Shown in pieces: positions 62,254-64,000 of a stretch of 64,000 nt of DNA (positions are counted from its first letter, which is position 1; every line of letters starts with the position of its first letter). The DNA comes from Klebsormidium nitens. Its lineage: Eukaryota; Streptophyta; Klebsormidiophyceae; Klebsormidiales; Klebsormidiaceae. The notes beneath the pieces are model-generated. The model had not been told where the DNA came from, made no database searches, and worked only from the letters and a program-made list of their open reading frames with translations. Both the position numbers and the translations under genes were made by a program. Location of the stretch: NCBI GenBank assembly GCA_000708835.1, contig DF237016.1, positions 124,001 through 188,000 on the forward strand, read 5' to 3'.

Positions 62254-64000
62254 TGTTCAAAAGTTTGAAACAGGCTGTGGCTACTTTGTTCAACACTGCA
62301 GCTTCCTCGTAGTACCAGAAATGTGGGTTTGTTCCAGCAAGGTTGGTGTTGACTACAGCTGGTCAGATGCCGCCTGCTTTCAAACTGCCTTGCCCTTGTG
62401 CATGTGTTGCGTGATCTGACATGCCACCAGTCTTCTCTTCTGAGATCACCACTGCTACGACGAAGCAGATATTTACATGGCCTCTATTTTCTGGCCACTA
62501 GGGTACTGCAGAAGCTCTTCTTCTACATTCAATGGCTTTCTTCAACAGCATCCCGACGTAGACAGCTGGCGCTTCAAGAGGACCGAAATGGATCTCTCCT
62601 CATCCCAACTCATGCGCCGAGCTGGAGCTGCCCTCTACTGCACTCCGCAGGATGCGATGGTGGTGTCGACGTGACAGCGCCCCTCGATGGCGTTCGCAAC
62701 TAATGCGCAAGCAACGCGTGCAAACGAAAGGCGCCGGCGACTTGCAGAGAACTTCTCCAGAAGCACCCACCCTGTCTTCCGCTGCTACATTGGATTCTAA
62801 TGCAATGTGGCAATGAATGGAGCTCAACTTCTGCCACTGGCTCAATTCTAGAGATCCTGCAGCATTCCTGATCTATCACCACCTGCAAAGCTGCTGGTCA
62901 GGGGATATCATACGGGCTCCGACTGCAATGACATTGACAGCCGCCATACCGCCCAAATCATGCAGAGATTACCTACCTACGAGGATCAGAAACGAGGCCG
63001 ATGACTGCGGATCCCATCCGACCGCTCATTTGATGATTGAGTGCATGTCGGCTGCTTTTCACCTAGCAAGAAGCAGCCGAATGACACATGCTTTTGCCAG
63101 ACGTCGGCGCTACCGGTAGACTTGGCTGCAGCCTCATCACTGCTAGATAACGCCAGCCTTTGCTTATGATATCCCTAGATTTGCGGGCTAGTACGTCACA
63201 AGAAGCAGGCGAAAGCACGCCAGGTGTCGTTACTGCATTCAACGAAGAGATTTTCGACTTTGGGCCGAGCTTCCTGTTCCTCTTGAAGCATCTGCACCGT
63301 TCACAGAAATGCATCGACGGGACAGAATCCATGATCATGCTTTGCGCGCGTGCAACCACCGTAAGAATCGCCGGAGTGACGAGTCTGCCTGGCATGGCCC
63401 ATGAACCTGGAGTCTGGCATGACGAGTGCGTGTCTCCGTGCATGGCGTACCTAATAGGTACCTACCTACCTACCTTCTGAACTCATCAAAGCACATTGAA
63501 GTCGGATGCCAGCCGGCCCCAGCTAGGTGTAGGTACGCCGGTACGGTAATCTAATATGAAATCATGCATGACACATCGGATTTCTTGCTCCTCTTGTATG
63601 TTGTCACGTAGACATGTACCTAGGTATGCTTGAAGCGTAGACATGCTGTACACAGGTCTACGGTGTACTGGCGTGTAGCCGCACCAGGTGAAACAGAGTA
63701 CATCAGTACCTTGGTTGTTAAGAATGCAATATTGAGGGAACTTTGCAACTTGAAGTTCAGTAGTATTCAGGGCCCTGCAAATGCTGCGTTAGCATTGTCA
63801 AAAAGGACGCTTGAAGATCAGTGTGGCATATAATCCACATAGGTACCTAGGTAGATTGCTGATTTATTAATGACTCCATCAGTTTGTCATTTGACTGACT
63901 TGAATGCGACATGTGACAGCAGTATCGTATGTCAGCACACTCGTCTGCCATGAGTATCGAGAAGCCGCTTGGCACGGAACACTGAGGTATTCAAAGAAAA
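62254..64000. other. Upstream flank of the USP gene, no gene seen
   Basis: This presumably contains the promoter and 5' UTR of the USP-domain gene. The final kilobase is rich in TACC/GGTA words and CCTAGG palindromes. I find no supported coding sequence up to the window edge. Confidence 0.45.
63459..63474. repeat. TACC microsatellite, four copies
   Basis: Four exact TACC units follow AATAGG. Related GGTACC/CCTAGG words recur at 63520-63860 and near 39.1 kb. Confidence 0.7.

Noticed and set aside
63063-63480. Overlapping frames of 106 and 126 codons on opposite strands
   Set aside because: They end in TACC repeat sequence and resemble nothing known. They are not accepted as genes.

Overview
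The window is nuclear DNA from a green-lineage eukaryote. Every confident gene is broken by GT..AG introns, exons are clearly more GC-rich than introns, and most products look like land-plant proteins: a CC1/RBM39 splicing factor, a plant-type EEIG1/C2 protein, AGD6/7-type ArfGAP, a PPKL/BSL-type phosphatase, a plant PhnP-like metallohydrolase and a USP domain. Together with an M13 peptidase and a bacterial-type YdcZ transporter, this suggests a streptophyte alga of the Klebsormidium type. That placement is inference. I see no rRNA, tRNA, CRISPR array or recognisable transposase.

Eleven protein genes can be modelled exon by exon with consistent reading phase. From left to right: (1) minus, RBM39/CC1-like splicing factor, 1456-6294; (2) plus, EEIG1/EHBP1-type C2 protein, 7500-11976; (3) minus, BABAM1/MERIT40-like, 13522-17601; (4) plus, PNRC-motif protein, 18755-20960; (5) minus, PPKL-type Ser/Thr phosphatase without Kelch repeats, 22838-26351; (6) minus, 15-exon M13 (neprilysin/PepO) metallopeptidase, 29111-37623; (7) plus, unrecognised 230-residue protein, 39689-42203; (8) minus, ArfGAP, 44220-47611; (9) plus, metallo-beta-lactamase-fold hydrolase, 48540-52880; (10) minus, YdcZ-type small transporter, 54767-56095; (11) minus, USP-domain plus coiled-coil protein, 58031-62253. 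Coordinates run from ATG to stop; UTRs are not resolved.

Three divergent head-to-head pairs (1/2, 3/4, 8/9) share intergenic promoter regions of about 0.9-1.2 kb. The genes are mostly housekeeping (splicing, ubiquitin/DNA-damage signalling, mRNA-decay-type motif, trafficking, phosphorylation) and do not form one pathway. Between genes lie AT-richer islands full of short palindromic words (GCATGC, CATATG, GGTACC), a nested foldback element at 37940-38081, a GC-rich repeat block near 39.2-39.4 kb, and an assembly gap of 605 N at 53661-54265 that starts about 100 bases after an inverted repeat.

No new multi-gene system is evident. The most interesting items are unusual domain architectures: the phosphatase without Kelch repeats, the USP-coiled-coil protein without kinase or U-box, the soluble M13 peptidase, the intron-bearing bacterial-type transporter, and the foldback repeat.
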